Origin: Parvularculaceae bacterium
GTDB taxonomy: Bacteria; Pseudomonadota; Alphaproteobacteria; Caulobacterales; Parvularculaceae
DNA length: 43,638 nucleotides
Reading direction: 5' to 3'
NCBI GenBank assembly: GCA_021776465.1
Contig: JAJFFU010000152.1
Location: 1-43,638, forward strand
Shown here one piece after another: positions 28,861 through 36,999 of this stretch; within the stretch, counting starts at the first letter, position 1, and each line of letters opens with the position of its first letter. A model generated the notes under the pieces. That model ran no database searches. It had not been told where the DNA came from and saw only the letters and a list, made by a program, of their open reading frames with translations. The position numbers were made by a program, and so were the translations under genes.

Positions 28861-30003
28861 TCAGTCTCTCGAAAGGCCGAGCGCCTCGAAATCGATTTCG
28901 TCGGGATTCGTGAGGAAGTCCTCAGCGACGCCTGAGGGGGGTATGACCGGCTGAGGCGTGTACGCGTCCGGACGTACGAACACGAGCTGAGAGAGCGTCC
29001 CTGATTCGCCGTCCCGGCTGAACGTGATCCCCTCGAGGAGCAGCTCGCCCTCGAACTGTAGGGTCGGGATCCGGATCGGCACGCGTTGGTTCAGCTTCCA
29101 GAGCGGGCCGGCCTCGGCGTTGCGAAGCGTCTGACGCCATCCCTGAGCCTCTACGGTGACCTTAAAGGCTCGCGCGGCCCTGACCGTCGCCTCCCACTGC
29201 GCGCGATCTGAGGCGTTCTCGAACGTGACCTGACCCTCGGCCTGAATCAGCAGCGGCCGGAAGCGGCCGACGGCTGAGTCGGTTGCGGTTCCGATGATCG
29301 CCGCGACGTCGTCGCCCCAAGCGTCATCATTCCCCGCCCGCTGCCCTTGCACGGTGTAGACCTGATATCGGTCCGCGTCCGACGTCCGGATCGAGCTCCT
29401 GAGAATGTTCCCGATCTCGCGATCCTCGAGCAGAATCCCCTCGGCCTGAACCTCGCCGGCGCGCTCGAGGACGATTCGACCGAGCTCGTCAGGGAACGCG
29501 AGAACCGCTCTCAGCCGAGCGGCGCGTTCAATCGCATTCCAGGCAGTCTCGCCAGGCTGCAGTTTGAAGAGATCGAACACGGGCAGCCCGAGCGGAGTGT
29601 TGTCGACGACCTTGATCCCGAACGGATCGGCCAGGCGCTCGACCTGTTCCGCGAGAGTCAGCCCGGACCACTCGCCAGGCTCGGCCGTGGCGCTGCAGTC
29701 GACGAGGTCCGAGGTCCGGTCCCGGCCGGCGATCACGATCTCGCGGTTCTCGGCGCTCGAGCGGCCCTCGATCACATCGACGAAACCGGTCATGACCAGC
29801 TCATCGAGCATTCGAACCTCGACCTCGTCGCCGCGTGCAATCGGGTAGCTGCGCGCCCCGCTGACCTTCACGATGAACGTCCCGGCGACCTGTTGAATCG
29901 AACGAGAGAGGCTCATCGACTCCCAGCCGGAAAAGGCTTCGCCGTTGATCACGAGCTCGAACGGGTCGCCCCTGATCTGCTCCGATGCGTCGAACTCAGG
30001 CAT
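28861..30003 (-). CDS. Mu gp44-like baseplate hub protein, 380 aa
   Basis: Contains the late-control/tail hub fold: FELVINGEAFSGWESMSLSRSIQQVAGTFIVKVSG, then GDEVEVRMLDELVMTGFVDV and PFGIKVVDNTPLGLPVFDLFKLQPGETAWNAIERAARLRAVLAF. It forms the trimeric hub onto which the spike sits. ATG at 30001-30003, overlapping the previous stop by 8 bases. The large N-terminal open extension seen upstream is a shadow of the DNA circularisation gene. Confidence 0.9.
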   Translation of the reverse strand: MPEFDASEQIRGDPFELVINGEAFSGWESMSLSRSIQQVAGTFIVKVSGARSYPIARGDEVEVRMLDELVMTGFVDVIEGRSSAENREIVIAGRDRTSDLVDCSATAEPGEWSGLTLAEQVERLADPFGIKVVDNTPLGLPVFDLFKLQPGETAWNAIERAARLRAVLAFPDELGRIVLERAGEVQAEGILLEDREIGNILRSSIRTSDADRYQVYTVQGQRAGNDDAWGDDVAAIIGTATDSAVGRFRPLLIQAEGQVTFENASDRAQWEATVRAARAFKVTVEAQGWRQTLRNAEAGPLWKLNQRVPIRIPTLQFEGELLLEGITFSRDGESGTLSQLVFVRPDAYTPQPVIPPSGVAEDFLTNPDEIDFEALGLSRD

Positions 30004-31213
30004 CGACCAGGAGCTCCAGCGGAACCCCGGCCGGAACGAACGCGGGGTGAGTGATCCGGTTTCGATCCTGAATCTCGCCCTCTCGCTCGAGGTCGTCGTA
30101 GACCTGATACGCGATCTCGAGCGTCGTCGTCGAACCGGCCGGCCTGATTGTCCTGAGGCTCGGGAGCTGCTCGATGAGCGGGGGAACAGCCTCGACGAGA
30201 ATCGCGCGCAGATCCAGCAGCGCCGAATATGTTCGATCGTCGTCGCCTGAACTTTCGGCGAGCAGGTCGAGCTCGGTCGAGATTGACGCTCGAGCCTCGA
30301 GAGCCTCACGCCTGAAAGCGAATTTCGCAGCAGCGCCAGCACGAACGGCGCCGCCGGCGGCCGCGGTTCGAATCAGGTTCGCGACGAGCGTCGAGTTCAG
30401 ATCCGCCGCAAGTCCTCGAGCAGAGTTTCCCCCGCTCGTCGTCGGACGGGTTTCGAGCAGAGATTGATACGCAAAGAAGGCCCCGCGGGCTGACTCGGGC
30501 AGCACGGCGAGAACTTCCCTCGAGAGCCTCAGAACCTCAGCGGCCAGGTCCGCCGGCGCCGTCGCCAGCGCAGAGGCATTCGCGACGAGCTGGATCGATG
30601 AGCGCTGCAGCGCGGCCGCTTCGCGAGCGGTGCCCGTGAAGATGTCTAGCCCCTGCAGCATTTGGCCGAACTCGGCGAGCTTGGCCGAGGTTGCGAGTCG
30701 AACAGCCTCGGGACCTTTCGGCTCGAGCTTCGCGACGAGGTTCGAGGCTGAGGCTTCCTCGGCCGCCGTTGCTCGAGCGTTCGCGGTGCCCTTGTGATCC
30801 CGGCGCTGCCGCGGGGGGCGAGTGTCGGGAGCCTCGACGAACGTGAGCTCGAGCCGAGCGGTGCGGCCCTCGTTCGCGGCCTCGGTGACGACGCAGCTCG
30901 TACAGAGCATTCGACGCTGGCCGAGGTAGGGGTGAACGAGGATCGCGCCCGCAACGTGAGGAAACCCGACGCCGGGTTCTCTGCACGCTTTGATCAGTCG
31001 GTCGCGATCTTTGTCGTAGTCGTCCGACGGCTTGAGAAAGGCGGTGAGCTGGACCTCCTCGACCATCCGGCCGAGGTCCTCGATGAACGGCGTATCCCTG
31101 AGCGGGAACGTGTGCCGAGCTGCTCGCCGGCCAGTCCGGAGCGAGCTCGAGGTCGTCACGAACGGAACCCCGCGGTAGCTCGCCTCGAGTAGTTTCTCTC
31201 TGAATTCGACCAT
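29996..31213 (-). CDS. Mu gpN-like DNA circularisation/tail protein, 405 aa
   Basis: N-terminal domain MVEFREKLLEASYRGVPFVTTSSSLRTGRRAARHTFPLRDTPFIEDLGRMVEEVQLTAFL, with HPYLGQRRMLCTSC and TARLELTFVEAP, matches the DNA_circ N-terminal family (Mu gpN). In Mu-like phages it is a tail protein near the hub. The C-terminal part is Ala-rich and helical. Placed between tape measure and hub, as in Mu. Confidence 0.9.
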   Translation of the reverse strand: MVEFREKLLEASYRGVPFVTTSSSLRTGRRAARHTFPLRDTPFIEDLGRMVEEVQLTAFLKPSDDYDKDRDRLIKACREPGVGFPHVAGAILVHPYLGQRRMLCTSCVVTEAANEGRTARLELTFVEAPDTRPPRQRRDHKGTANARATAAEEASASNLVAKLEPKGPEAVRLATSAKLAEFGQMLQGLDIFTGTAREAAALQRSSIQLVANASALATAPADLAAEVLRLSREVLAVLPESARGAFFAYQSLLETRPTTSGGNSARGLAADLNSTLVANLIRTAAAGGAVRAGAAAKFAFRREALEARASISTELDLLAESSGDDDRTYSALLDLRAILVEAVPPLIEQLPSLRTIRPAGSTTTLEIAYQVYDDLEREGEIQDRNRITHPAFVPAGVPLELLVDA

Positions 31214-31216
31214 GGA

Positions 31217-32953
31217 TCAGGCCCCCGCCATCGCGAGCCCGGTCTCGAGCTCCACGCCCTCGCCGAGCTCGTCGCTCTGAACCTTCGCCTCTTTGGGGAA
31301 GTTGTCGAAGATGATTTTGAGTTTCGACTGCGCGGCGAACGCGTCGCCGACGATCCCGCCGTTCTCATCCCCGAGGTCGCTTTCAACGAAAGCCTGAGCA
31401 GCGCCGACCGTGACCAGCGCGGCCGGGTTGCTGAACTTGACGAGGTTGACGAACCAATCGGGGAACAGGTTCAGCAAGTCGCGGACCTCGGATTTCAGAG
31501 CGCGGATCACCTTGTTCGCCTGGAACTGCATAAGCGTCCAGCCGACCTGCCAGGCGAGCGTGACCTCGTCCCAATGGTTCACGAGCCAGACGAGCGCAAG
31601 ACCGAGCGCGACGATCGCGGTGATCAGCAAGAAAACGGGGTTCGTCGCGAGCGCCACGGTGAACGAGACGATCGCAGGAATGACTACGGTGAACAGGGTC
31701 GTCGCCAGGCTGACGAGGGTCGGACCGAGGAACCCGACGACCGAGACCATGCCAGTCGCGGCGCTGATCAGAGCACCGAACCCGATCAGAACCGGGCCGA
31801 CGGCGGCAGCGATTCCGAGCAGGCCCGCGGCAATCTTGAGCGTGCGAGGTTCGGCAGCCGAGAGTTTCGAAACGAACCCGGCGAGCTTGGTGACGATCTT
31901 GGTGAATAGGTCTAGCAGTCCGCTCTCGCCGACGGCGATCGCCAGGCCCTCGGCCGAGGCCTTAAGCTTGAACATCGATCCCGCGGCGCCCTGCATTCTG
32001 ATCTCAGCGATGCGCGCCGCTTCGCCTGTTGAGTTCTTGAGCTTGTCGTTCAGCTCGCCGAGCGCGTCAGAACCGAGCCCGATCGCGCCGAGGAAACCCG
32101 GGCCCGCCTTCTGACCGAATACGGCCATGACGTCGCCGGCGTCGGCGCCGGATTCCTGAATTTTGCTGAACAGGTTCTCGAGCGAGATCAGATCGCCGTT
32201 CTCGTTGAACAGGTCTTTGCGCTCGATCTTCATTCGCTTCAATCCGGCGACGACTTCCGCCGTCGGGTTGAGCAGCCTGACGAGTCCGCCGCGGAGTGCC
32301 GTTCCGCCTTCCTGACCTTTGAATCCCGCCTGAGCAAACTGCGAGAGAGTCGCGACGGTCTCCTCGAACGGAAGTTTCATCGCTCGAGCGAGCGGGCCGG
32401 CCTTCCGCAAGGCCTCGCCCATATCGGTGATATCCTGATTCGCCGAGATCGTCGCGACTGTCAGAACGTCGGTCACCTTCCCGAGATCGCCGACCTCGAG
32501 CCGGTAGCCTCGGAGCGCCGTCGCTGAAATGTCAGCCGACTCGCCGATCTCGATATTCGCCGCGGCCGCGAGCTGCAGCGTGCCCGGCAGAGCGCCGAAA
32601 ATCTCGCCACTCTTAAAACCAGCTTTCGCGAGGATGGACTGCCCCTCTGCAGCCTGGCGCGCTGAGAATTGGGTTTGCGAGCCCATCTCCTTCGCTTGCT
32701 CTTTGAGCTTGTTGAGCCCCTCGCCCGTCGCGCTCGTTAGCGCCTGGACGTTGTTCATTTCCGACTCGAACCCGGCGCCGGTGGAAATGATCGCGGCCCC
32801 CGCTGCCAGAATCGGCAGCGTGAGGCCCACGGTCATCGACTTGCCGATTTTCGTCGCGTTGGCGCCGAACTTCCCGAGCTTGCCGCTGATCCGGCCCAGC
32901 GGGTTCGAGAGCCGGTCGATCGCCGTGAGAGCGACTGTGAGCGGGAGAGCCAT
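31217..32953 (-). CDS. Tail tape measure protein, short (578 aa)
   Basis: MALPLTVALTAIDRLSNPLGRISGKLGKFGANATKIGKSMT... matches TP901-type tape measure proteins. It includes the AAxxGF.....VQALTSATGEGLNKLKEQA and LAQxGFKGQEGGTALRGGLVRLLNP segments, a coiled region, and several hydrophobic stretches (AATGMVSVVGFLGPTLVSL..., IVALGLALVWLV). At 578 residues it predicts a short tail. Ends with acidic residues. Follows the chaperone genes as usual. Confidence 0.9.
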   Translation of the reverse strand: MALPLTVALTAIDRLSNPLGRISGKLGKFGANATKIGKSMTVGLTLPILAAGAAIISTGAGFESEMNNVQALTSATGEGLNKLKEQAKEMGSQTQFSARQAAEGQSILAKAGFKSGEIFGALPGTLQLAAAANIEIGESADISATALRGYRLEVGDLGKVTDVLTVATISANQDITDMGEALRKAGPLARAMKLPFEETVATLSQFAQAGFKGQEGGTALRGGLVRLLNPTAEVVAGLKRMKIERKDLFNENGDLISLENLFSKIQESGADAGDVMAVFGQKAGPGFLGAIGLGSDALGELNDKLKNSTGEAARIAEIRMQGAAGSMFKLKASAEGLAIAVGESGLLDLFTKIVTKLAGFVSKLSAAEPRTLKIAAGLLGIAAAVGPVLIGFGALISAATGMVSVVGFLGPTLVSLATTLFTVVIPAIVSFTVALATNPVFLLITAIVALGLALVWLVNHWDEVTLAWQVGWTLMQFQANKVIRALKSEVRDLLNLFPDWFVNLVKFSNPAALVTVGAAQAFVESDLGDENGGIVGDAFAAQSKLKIIFDNFPKEAKVQSDELGEGVELETGLAMAGA

Positions 32954-32959
32954 CGGGTC

Positions 32960-33453
32960 CTATGTTGCGCGCTGGGATCGCTTTTGACAACGAACCGCCT
33001 CGTCGATCCACGGTTCGACCTCGCTGATCGGCAGAGCGAACAGGCTTTCCGGCGACCAGTGAAAGACGAACGCTAGAGCTCCGAGTCGCTCTCTGAGTCG
33101 TTTGGACCCTTGATAGGTGCCAAAAAAAGCTTCACCCAATCGATGCACGCGTTCAGATCCCAGGGGGCGAGCTGTTTGAGCACGCTCGGCGGGACCAGCG
33201 AGAACTTCCCGAGCAGCTTGAGGATCTCAGCGATCGTGAGATTGCCGGTCGATTCGATCGCGAGCAGGTCGCCCGCGGTCGGCTCGTTGAATACGAGCTC
33301 GGTGATTTCCTTCTTGCCCCACTTGATCGGCTTTTTCAGAACGTGCGTCACCGGATACTGGACCTCGTCCTCACCGGCCTCGGCGCCGTCGACGAGCTCC
33401 GAGTCGAGTTCCGGTTCTCCGTCGAGTAGTTCGTTCTCTGATTTCTTAGCCAT
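32960..33453 (-). CDS. Tail assembly chaperone, -1 frameshift product, 164 aa
   Basis: This entry is the predicted read-through of the upstream 126-residue chaperone. A slippery T-TTT-TTG (33121-33127) allows -1 slippage to the overlapping frame that ends at 32960. It adds about 53 residues after residue 111 (GTYQGSKRLRERLGALAFVFHWSPESLFALP..., resembling the GpE-type domain of P2/lambda GT). Such frameshift products are a conserved feature of tailed phages and help to load the tape measure. Confidence 0.8.
33073..33453 (-). CDS. Tail assembly chaperone, Mu gp41-like, 126 aa
   Basis: MAKKSENELLDGEPELDSELVDGAEAG...VTHVLKKPIKWGKKEITELVFNEPTAGDLLAIESTGNLTIAEILKLLGKFSLVPPSVLKQLAPWDLNACIDWVKLF matches phage tail assembly chaperones of the gp41 type. 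ATG at 33451-33453. It lies between tail tube and tape measure genes, the normal place. The C-terminal codons overlap the frameshift site. Confidence 0.9.
   Translation of the reverse strand: MAKKSENELLDGEPELDSELVDGAEAGEDEVQYPVTHVLKKPIKWGKKEITELVFNEPTAGDLLAIESTGNLTIAEILKLLGKFSLVPPSVLKQLAPWDLNACIDWVKLFLAPIKGPNDSESDSEL
33121..33127 (-). other. Slippery heptamer for programmed -1 frameshift
   Basis: On the minus strand the sequence reads CTT TTT TTG in the chaperone frame, giving the heptamer T-TTT-TTG. After a -1 slip, the second frame (through 32960) continues with GGC. The two frames are in the correct relation and the heptamer is at codons 109-111. Confidence 0.85.
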
Positions 33454-33514
33454 TGTTGCCCTTTCAGTTTCACGCGACTCGAGCGCCGCCTCGCCACGCC
33501 GGCCCCAAGAGGGA

Positions 33515-33553
33515 CGCGGGGGCGCTTCCAGTCGAGCCGGAAGCGCCCCCGCG
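33515..33553 (-). terminator. Perfect 15-bp hairpin between tail tube and chaperone genes
   Basis: Arms 33515-33529 and 33539-33553 (cgcgggggcgcttcc/ggaagcgcccccgcg) are perfectly paired with a 9-nt loop. There is no U-tract in the minus direction. It could lower expression of the genes downstream of the abundant tube protein, stabilise the tube mRNA, or act as an attenuator. Confidence 0.6.
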
Positions 33554-33597
33554 CGTGCAGTGCTCAGCGAGAGGCTAGAGCGTGAACCGTGTCGGGT

Positions 33598-33957
33598 CTA
33601 GCCCTCTTCGGCGCTCTTGCCCTCGAATCGAACTCCGATCCCGCCTTCCTCGGTGCCGCCCGTGCCCTCGCCGGCGAACCAGGCGTCGCGGAGAATGACG
33701 ATTTTCCCGTTCGCGAGCTCGAGCGTGATCGTCGCGTCCTCGAGGGTGAAGAGTGCGTCGAGATCGGCATTCCCGGGGTCGACGATCTCGCCCTCGATGA
33801 ACGGGATCTGAACCTCGTCCTTGTAACCCTCGACGCGAGTCGAGCCGACCATGCCCGTACGTTTCGGGCGGCCGAGGTTCCAGGTGAAATTCCCTTTCGG
33901 GCTCTGCTGCACGCCATTGATGGCGAGGACGATGATTCCGGCAATTCGAGCGGCCAT
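33598..33957 (-). CDS. Tail tube protein, Mu gpM-like, 119 aa
   Basis: MAARIAGIIVLAINGVQQSPKGNFTWNLGRPKRTGMVGSTRVEGYKDEVQIPFIEGEIVD followed by GNADLDALFTLEDATITLELANGKIVILRDAWFAGEGTG is the normal Mu-type tube layout. The major tube protein forms the inner tube of the contractile tail and lies just after the sheath. Confidence 0.92.
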   Translation of the reverse strand: MAARIAGIIVLAINGVQQSPKGNFTWNLGRPKRTGMVGSTRVEGYKDEVQIPFIEGEIVDPGNADLDALFTLEDATITLELANGKIVILRDAWFAGEGTGGTEEGGIGVRFEGKSAEEG

Positions 33958-33969
33958 GAGCTGTTTCTC

Positions 33970-35445
33970 CTACAGGCGGAACTGGACGCTCGCGGCGCCT
34001 TGGATGAATGAATTGACGAGATCCGGCGGGAGCAGGAAGTCGAGGCGGTTCGGGTCCTGAGCGTTTCGTTCAACGATGAGACCCGTTTTGAATTGTTCGA
34101 AGCCTTCCACGAGGCCCTGCTCCTCCCAGCCTCGGAACAGAGAGAGGATCTCCGCTCGAGCTCCTCGAGGTGTCAGCACCGCCTGACCCGCTCCGAAGTT
34201 GGTCCCGTTGTCGGCGAGCTTGTGCCGCGGGAATTTCGTCTGGAACGTGGTCCGGAGACTGAACCGCAAGAACGCGAGAGTCTGGAAGGTCTGAACGTCA
34301 GCGAACGCAGAGTCGGGAGCGCCCGACGCGTTCGTTTGGAAAGTCGAGACGAGGCGCTCGAGCTGAACGACTCCTGAGCGGTCGACGGTGAACGTCGCGA
34401 TCCCGCCCGTGAGGAGCAGGTTTCGCTCGGTCCAGTCGAAACGCTTATCGGACACCGGGGCGAGGACGCCGTTCAGCGTCAACGTCTGGAACGGGCGAGC
34501 CGGGTCGACCTGACCCTCTCGAGCGACGATTCCAGCGACGCCGGCAGCCCAAGCCCACGGGGAGCTGGGAGACTCGTCGGCGCCCATGATCACGATATGC
34601 TTCGAATTGTTCGCGCCGCCGAGGGTGATCAGATTCGAGTGAGTGTCCCGAACGCCGAAACAGGCCAGACCGTCGCGCTGCTCGATCGGCCCGTACAGGG
34701 TCGCGAGCTCGGCCGCGACCGCGGTGATCGTGGCTTGATTGTTCACGCCGACGGCGAGAACGTTGTAGTGCGTATCGCCCATGACAGCGAGCGCGCCGGT
34801 GATCGTCGGGTCGGTTGCTCCGGCGATCACGCCGCCCATAGCGACGACGGTCGAGGTGAGCCCCGCGGGAGTCTCCTCGCCCGGGTTGAAGTTGGTTCGA
34901 AGGTCGATCGAGTTTCCGAGCGTGCCTTTGTTCTTGGCGGTGAACGTGACGACGCCGAGCGCAGCTGCAGCAGTCACCGGCGAGGCCGTGTCCGCATTCA
35001 CCGCAGCGGCCATCGCGGCCGCGATCGTGGTCGGAGTGCTAGCGGTCGTGACGCCGGCCGTGAAGCGCGTCCCGTCGACGTAGAACGCGATCGTACCCGA
35101 GGCGGTCGGAGTGCCGGCGATCGTGATCGTGCCGGTCGCCGCGGCCGAGCCGCCGGCGTCCTCTTGCGTGATGAAATGCGCCTCGGTGATCAGGTTGTTC
35201 GCGAACAGCGCGATCGCCATTCCGTGAGCAATCGAGCCGCGACCGAATGCGGCGCCGGCCTGATCGGCGTTCGTGATCAGCGTCGGCTCGAGCTCGGGAA
35301 CTGTTCCGACTCCCACCATTCGCTGAGCGATCACGAGAATTCGGTACGGCTGAATCGCGGGACCCTGATTCGCGTTCGAAGCGTCGAACTCGACGAAAAA
35401 GAACGGGACCCGGGTTCCGGCGGGGACTGTGTTAAAGCTGACCAT
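33970..35445 (-). CDS. Tail sheath protein, Mu gpL-like, 491 aa
   Basis: MVSFNTVPAGTRVPFFFVEFDASNANQGPAIQPYRILVIAQRM..., a middle beta domain (TGTITIAGTPTASGTIAFYVDGTRF), and FDWTERNLLLTGGIATFTVDRSGVVQLERLVSTFQTN are diagnostic of the contractile sheath. It lies between DUF2635 and the tube gene. The usual length (about 490) indicates a full gene. Confidence 0.95.
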   Translation of the reverse strand: MVSFNTVPAGTRVPFFFVEFDASNANQGPAIQPYRILVIAQRMVGVGTVPELEPTLITNADQAGAAFGRGSIAHGMAIALFANNLITEAHFITQEDAGGSAAATGTITIAGTPTASGTIAFYVDGTRFTAGVTTASTPTTIAAAMAAAVNADTASPVTAAAALGVVTFTAKNKGTLGNSIDLRTNFNPGEETPAGLTSTVVAMGGVIAGATDPTITGALAVMGDTHYNVLAVGVNNQATITAVAAELATLYGPIEQRDGLACFGVRDTHSNLITLGGANNSKHIVIMGADESPSSPWAWAAGVAGIVAREGQVDPARPFQTLTLNGVLAPVSDKRFDWTERNLLLTGGIATFTVDRSGVVQLERLVSTFQTNASGAPDSAFADVQTFQTLAFLRFSLRTTFQTKFPRHKLADNGTNFGAGQAVLTPRGARAEILSLFRGWEEQGLVEGFEQFKTGLIVERNAQDPNRLDFLLPPDLVNSFIQGAASVQFRL

Positions 35446-35448
35446 GGT

Positions 35449-35646
35449 CTAACCCTTTTTCGGCTTGTCGGATTTCTTGGGGGCCGTGTAGCCCGGAACG
35501 GGTGTCTCGTCGACGACGATCGAACCGTCGCGAGCTCGGCGAGTCCAGTAGCGAGAGGCGTCGACGTCGCAGAACTCGGCGTCTGAGATCGCTCGACCGG
35601 TTGCGGGGTCGAGGACGGTGATTCCCTTGGCTGCTTTTACTCTCAT
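35449..35646 (-). CDS. DUF2635-type small tail protein, 65 aa
   Basis: MRVKAAKGITVLDPATGRAISDAEFCDVDASRYWTRRARDGSIVV matches the DUF2635 family (M-x-V-K-x-x-x-G...V-x-DP-x-T-G...YW-x-RR-x-x-DG) that precedes the sheath gene in Mu-like phages. The C-terminus is Lys/Pro rich. Confidence 0.9.
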   Translation of the reverse strand: MRVKAAKGITVLDPATGRAISDAEFCDVDASRYWTRRARDGSIVVDETPVPGYTAPKKSDKPKKG

Positions 35647-35658
35647 GATGCTCGGAGT

Positions 35659-36240
35659 CTAGGGGTTCTTGAGCGTGATTTCATCGCTCGCCTCGGGGGT
35701 CGCGTCCGCGGAGTCCTCGAGATTCCAGTCGACGCCGATCCGGTTCGCCTGGCCTGAGCGGGTCGCGTCCTCGGTCGGCGGTGATTCGGTGTAGTACACG
35801 ATTTCCCACGTGACCCGGGCGGCCCCGAGAAGCATGCGACCATCTTCGTCGACGTCGATCTCAGTCCGCAGGAGCCGCGATAGGCTCGGATTGATCGCAA
35901 CATCCTCGCAGCCGGGCAGCGTGAGATTCGCCTCGACGACGTCCTCGACGGCCAGACATAGCGCGTCGATCTGATCATCAACGAGGGTTCCGTCGATCTC
36001 TCTCTCGCCGCTCCAGACTTCCACGGCGAGCTGCAGCGTGCGCGCGTATCGGCGCGGGTTGCTGTCGGTGTGCGTTTCGCAGTTTTCGTTCAGGCTGTAG
36101 ACCGAGAGCGCGTCTTGACGCAGCTCCTCGTTCCAGACTTTTGCCGACCTCGAGCTCGTGACGTTGTCGCCGGCGGGGGTCTGACCCTTGAGCAGCCGGG
36201 CGAACTCTTTCCGGATTAGCTGCCGGTGGTGGGTGCTCAT
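35659..36240 (-). CDS. Tail terminator/joining-type protein, 193 aa
   Basis: MSTHHRQLIRKEFARLLKGQTPAGDNVTSSRSAKVWNEELRQDALSVYSLNE has the layout of tail terminator/gpU-like proteins (an amphipathic N-terminal helix, then V/I-rich strands VEVWSGEREIDGTLVDDQIDALC). It overlaps the previous stop (ATGA) and precedes the sheath gene, where Mu places gp37. The family assignment is moderate. Confidence 0.65.
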   Translation of the reverse strand: MSTHHRQLIRKEFARLLKGQTPAGDNVTSSRSAKVWNEELRQDALSVYSLNENCETHTDSNPRRYARTLQLAVEVWSGEREIDGTLVDDQIDALCLAVEDVVEANLTLPGCEDVAINPSLSRLLRTEIDVDEDGRMLLGAARVTWEIVYYTESPPTEDATRSGQANRIGVDWNLEDSADATPEASDEITLKNP

Positions 36241-36581
36241 TGGATCTCGCGCAGGAAGAGTTTCAGCATTCCCTCGCCGTCAGCCTGAGCGTCGTCGATC
36301 CTGAGTCGCTCGCCCCTCACGACCACGTGATCGGCGCTCTCGCGCGGCTCGGGCGGGTTGGGGAAGCGGGGAAGCGCGTTGAGCTTGACGTCTAGCGTCG
36401 GGACTGAGGACGAGATTTCAGCCTCGAGATCAGTGCTGACGGCAACGTGAGGCTCACGAAAAATCGCGGGGACCGGCACCGTTTGGAGCCCAATCCCCGC
36501 GAAATCGAGAAATACGTTTTCCTCCCGGAAATGCCGAGTCGCAGCGTCTTGTACGCGTTCAGTGCGGTCGGCCCAGGACAT
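36237..36581 (-). CDS. Head-tail joining-type protein, 114 aa
   Basis: ATG at 36579-36581 with a GAGGGG site. MSWADRTERVQDAATRHFREENVFLDFAGIGLQTVPVPAIFREP... and the acidic/basic C-terminus resemble small head-tail connector proteins of Mu/lambda-like phages that precede the tail terminator. The assignment is mostly by position and weak similarity. Confidence 0.6.
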   Translation of the reverse strand: MSWADRTERVQDAATRHFREENVFLDFAGIGLQTVPVPAIFREPHVAVSTDLEAEISSSVPTLDVKLNALPRFPNPPEPRESADHVVVRGERLRIDDAQADGEGMLKLFLREIQ

Positions 36582-36595
36582 TCGAGAAAGCCCCC

Positions 36596-36955
36596 TCAGA
36601 CAACGGCGAGGCGTGTAGCCCCGTCGAGGCGGACACCGCAAACGGCGGGGCCTGAGCCCTTGGCCGCGGTCGAGTGTCCGACGAGGAACAGACCGGTCGC
36701 CGAGGTGATCGTGAGTCTCGAGTTGCCGTCGTCCCAGTAGAGCGGGATCCCCGGCCCTGAGATAACGTCCGTACCGAGACAGGCCACGCCGTCGAACTCG
36801 CCGACGAGTTCCTTGACGCCAGTCGCACCGATCGCCGCGTCGTTGGCAACGATCCCGAAACGACTTCCGTCGAGGTGACCTTGCCCACTGACAACGGCAG
36901 AACCGGCGACTGTGAACTCGCCCGTCTTTCCTTCGCCTACGTATGTCTTAACCAT
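36596..36955 (-). CDS. DUF2190-type head fibre/decoration protein, 119 aa
   Basis: MVKTYVGEGKTGEFTVAGSAVVSGQGHLDGSRFGIVANDAAIGATGVKELVGEFDGVACLGTDVISGPGIPLYWDDGNSRLTITSATGLFLVGHSTAAKG is the DUF2190 (capsid fibre) layout; the same fold is seen at the end of the 182-residue protein at 15228-15776. It lies next to the capsid gene, as usual. Confidence 0.85.
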   Translation of the reverse strand: MVKTYVGEGKTGEFTVAGSAVVSGQGHLDGSRFGIVANDAAIGATGVKELVGEFDGVACLGTDVISGPGIPLYWDDGNSRLTITSATGLFLVGHSTAAKGSGPAVCGVRLDGATRLAVV

Positions 36956-36999
36956 CGGGTTTCTTTCCTAGAGCTGTTGAGTTTGGAGCGCGATCCGGA

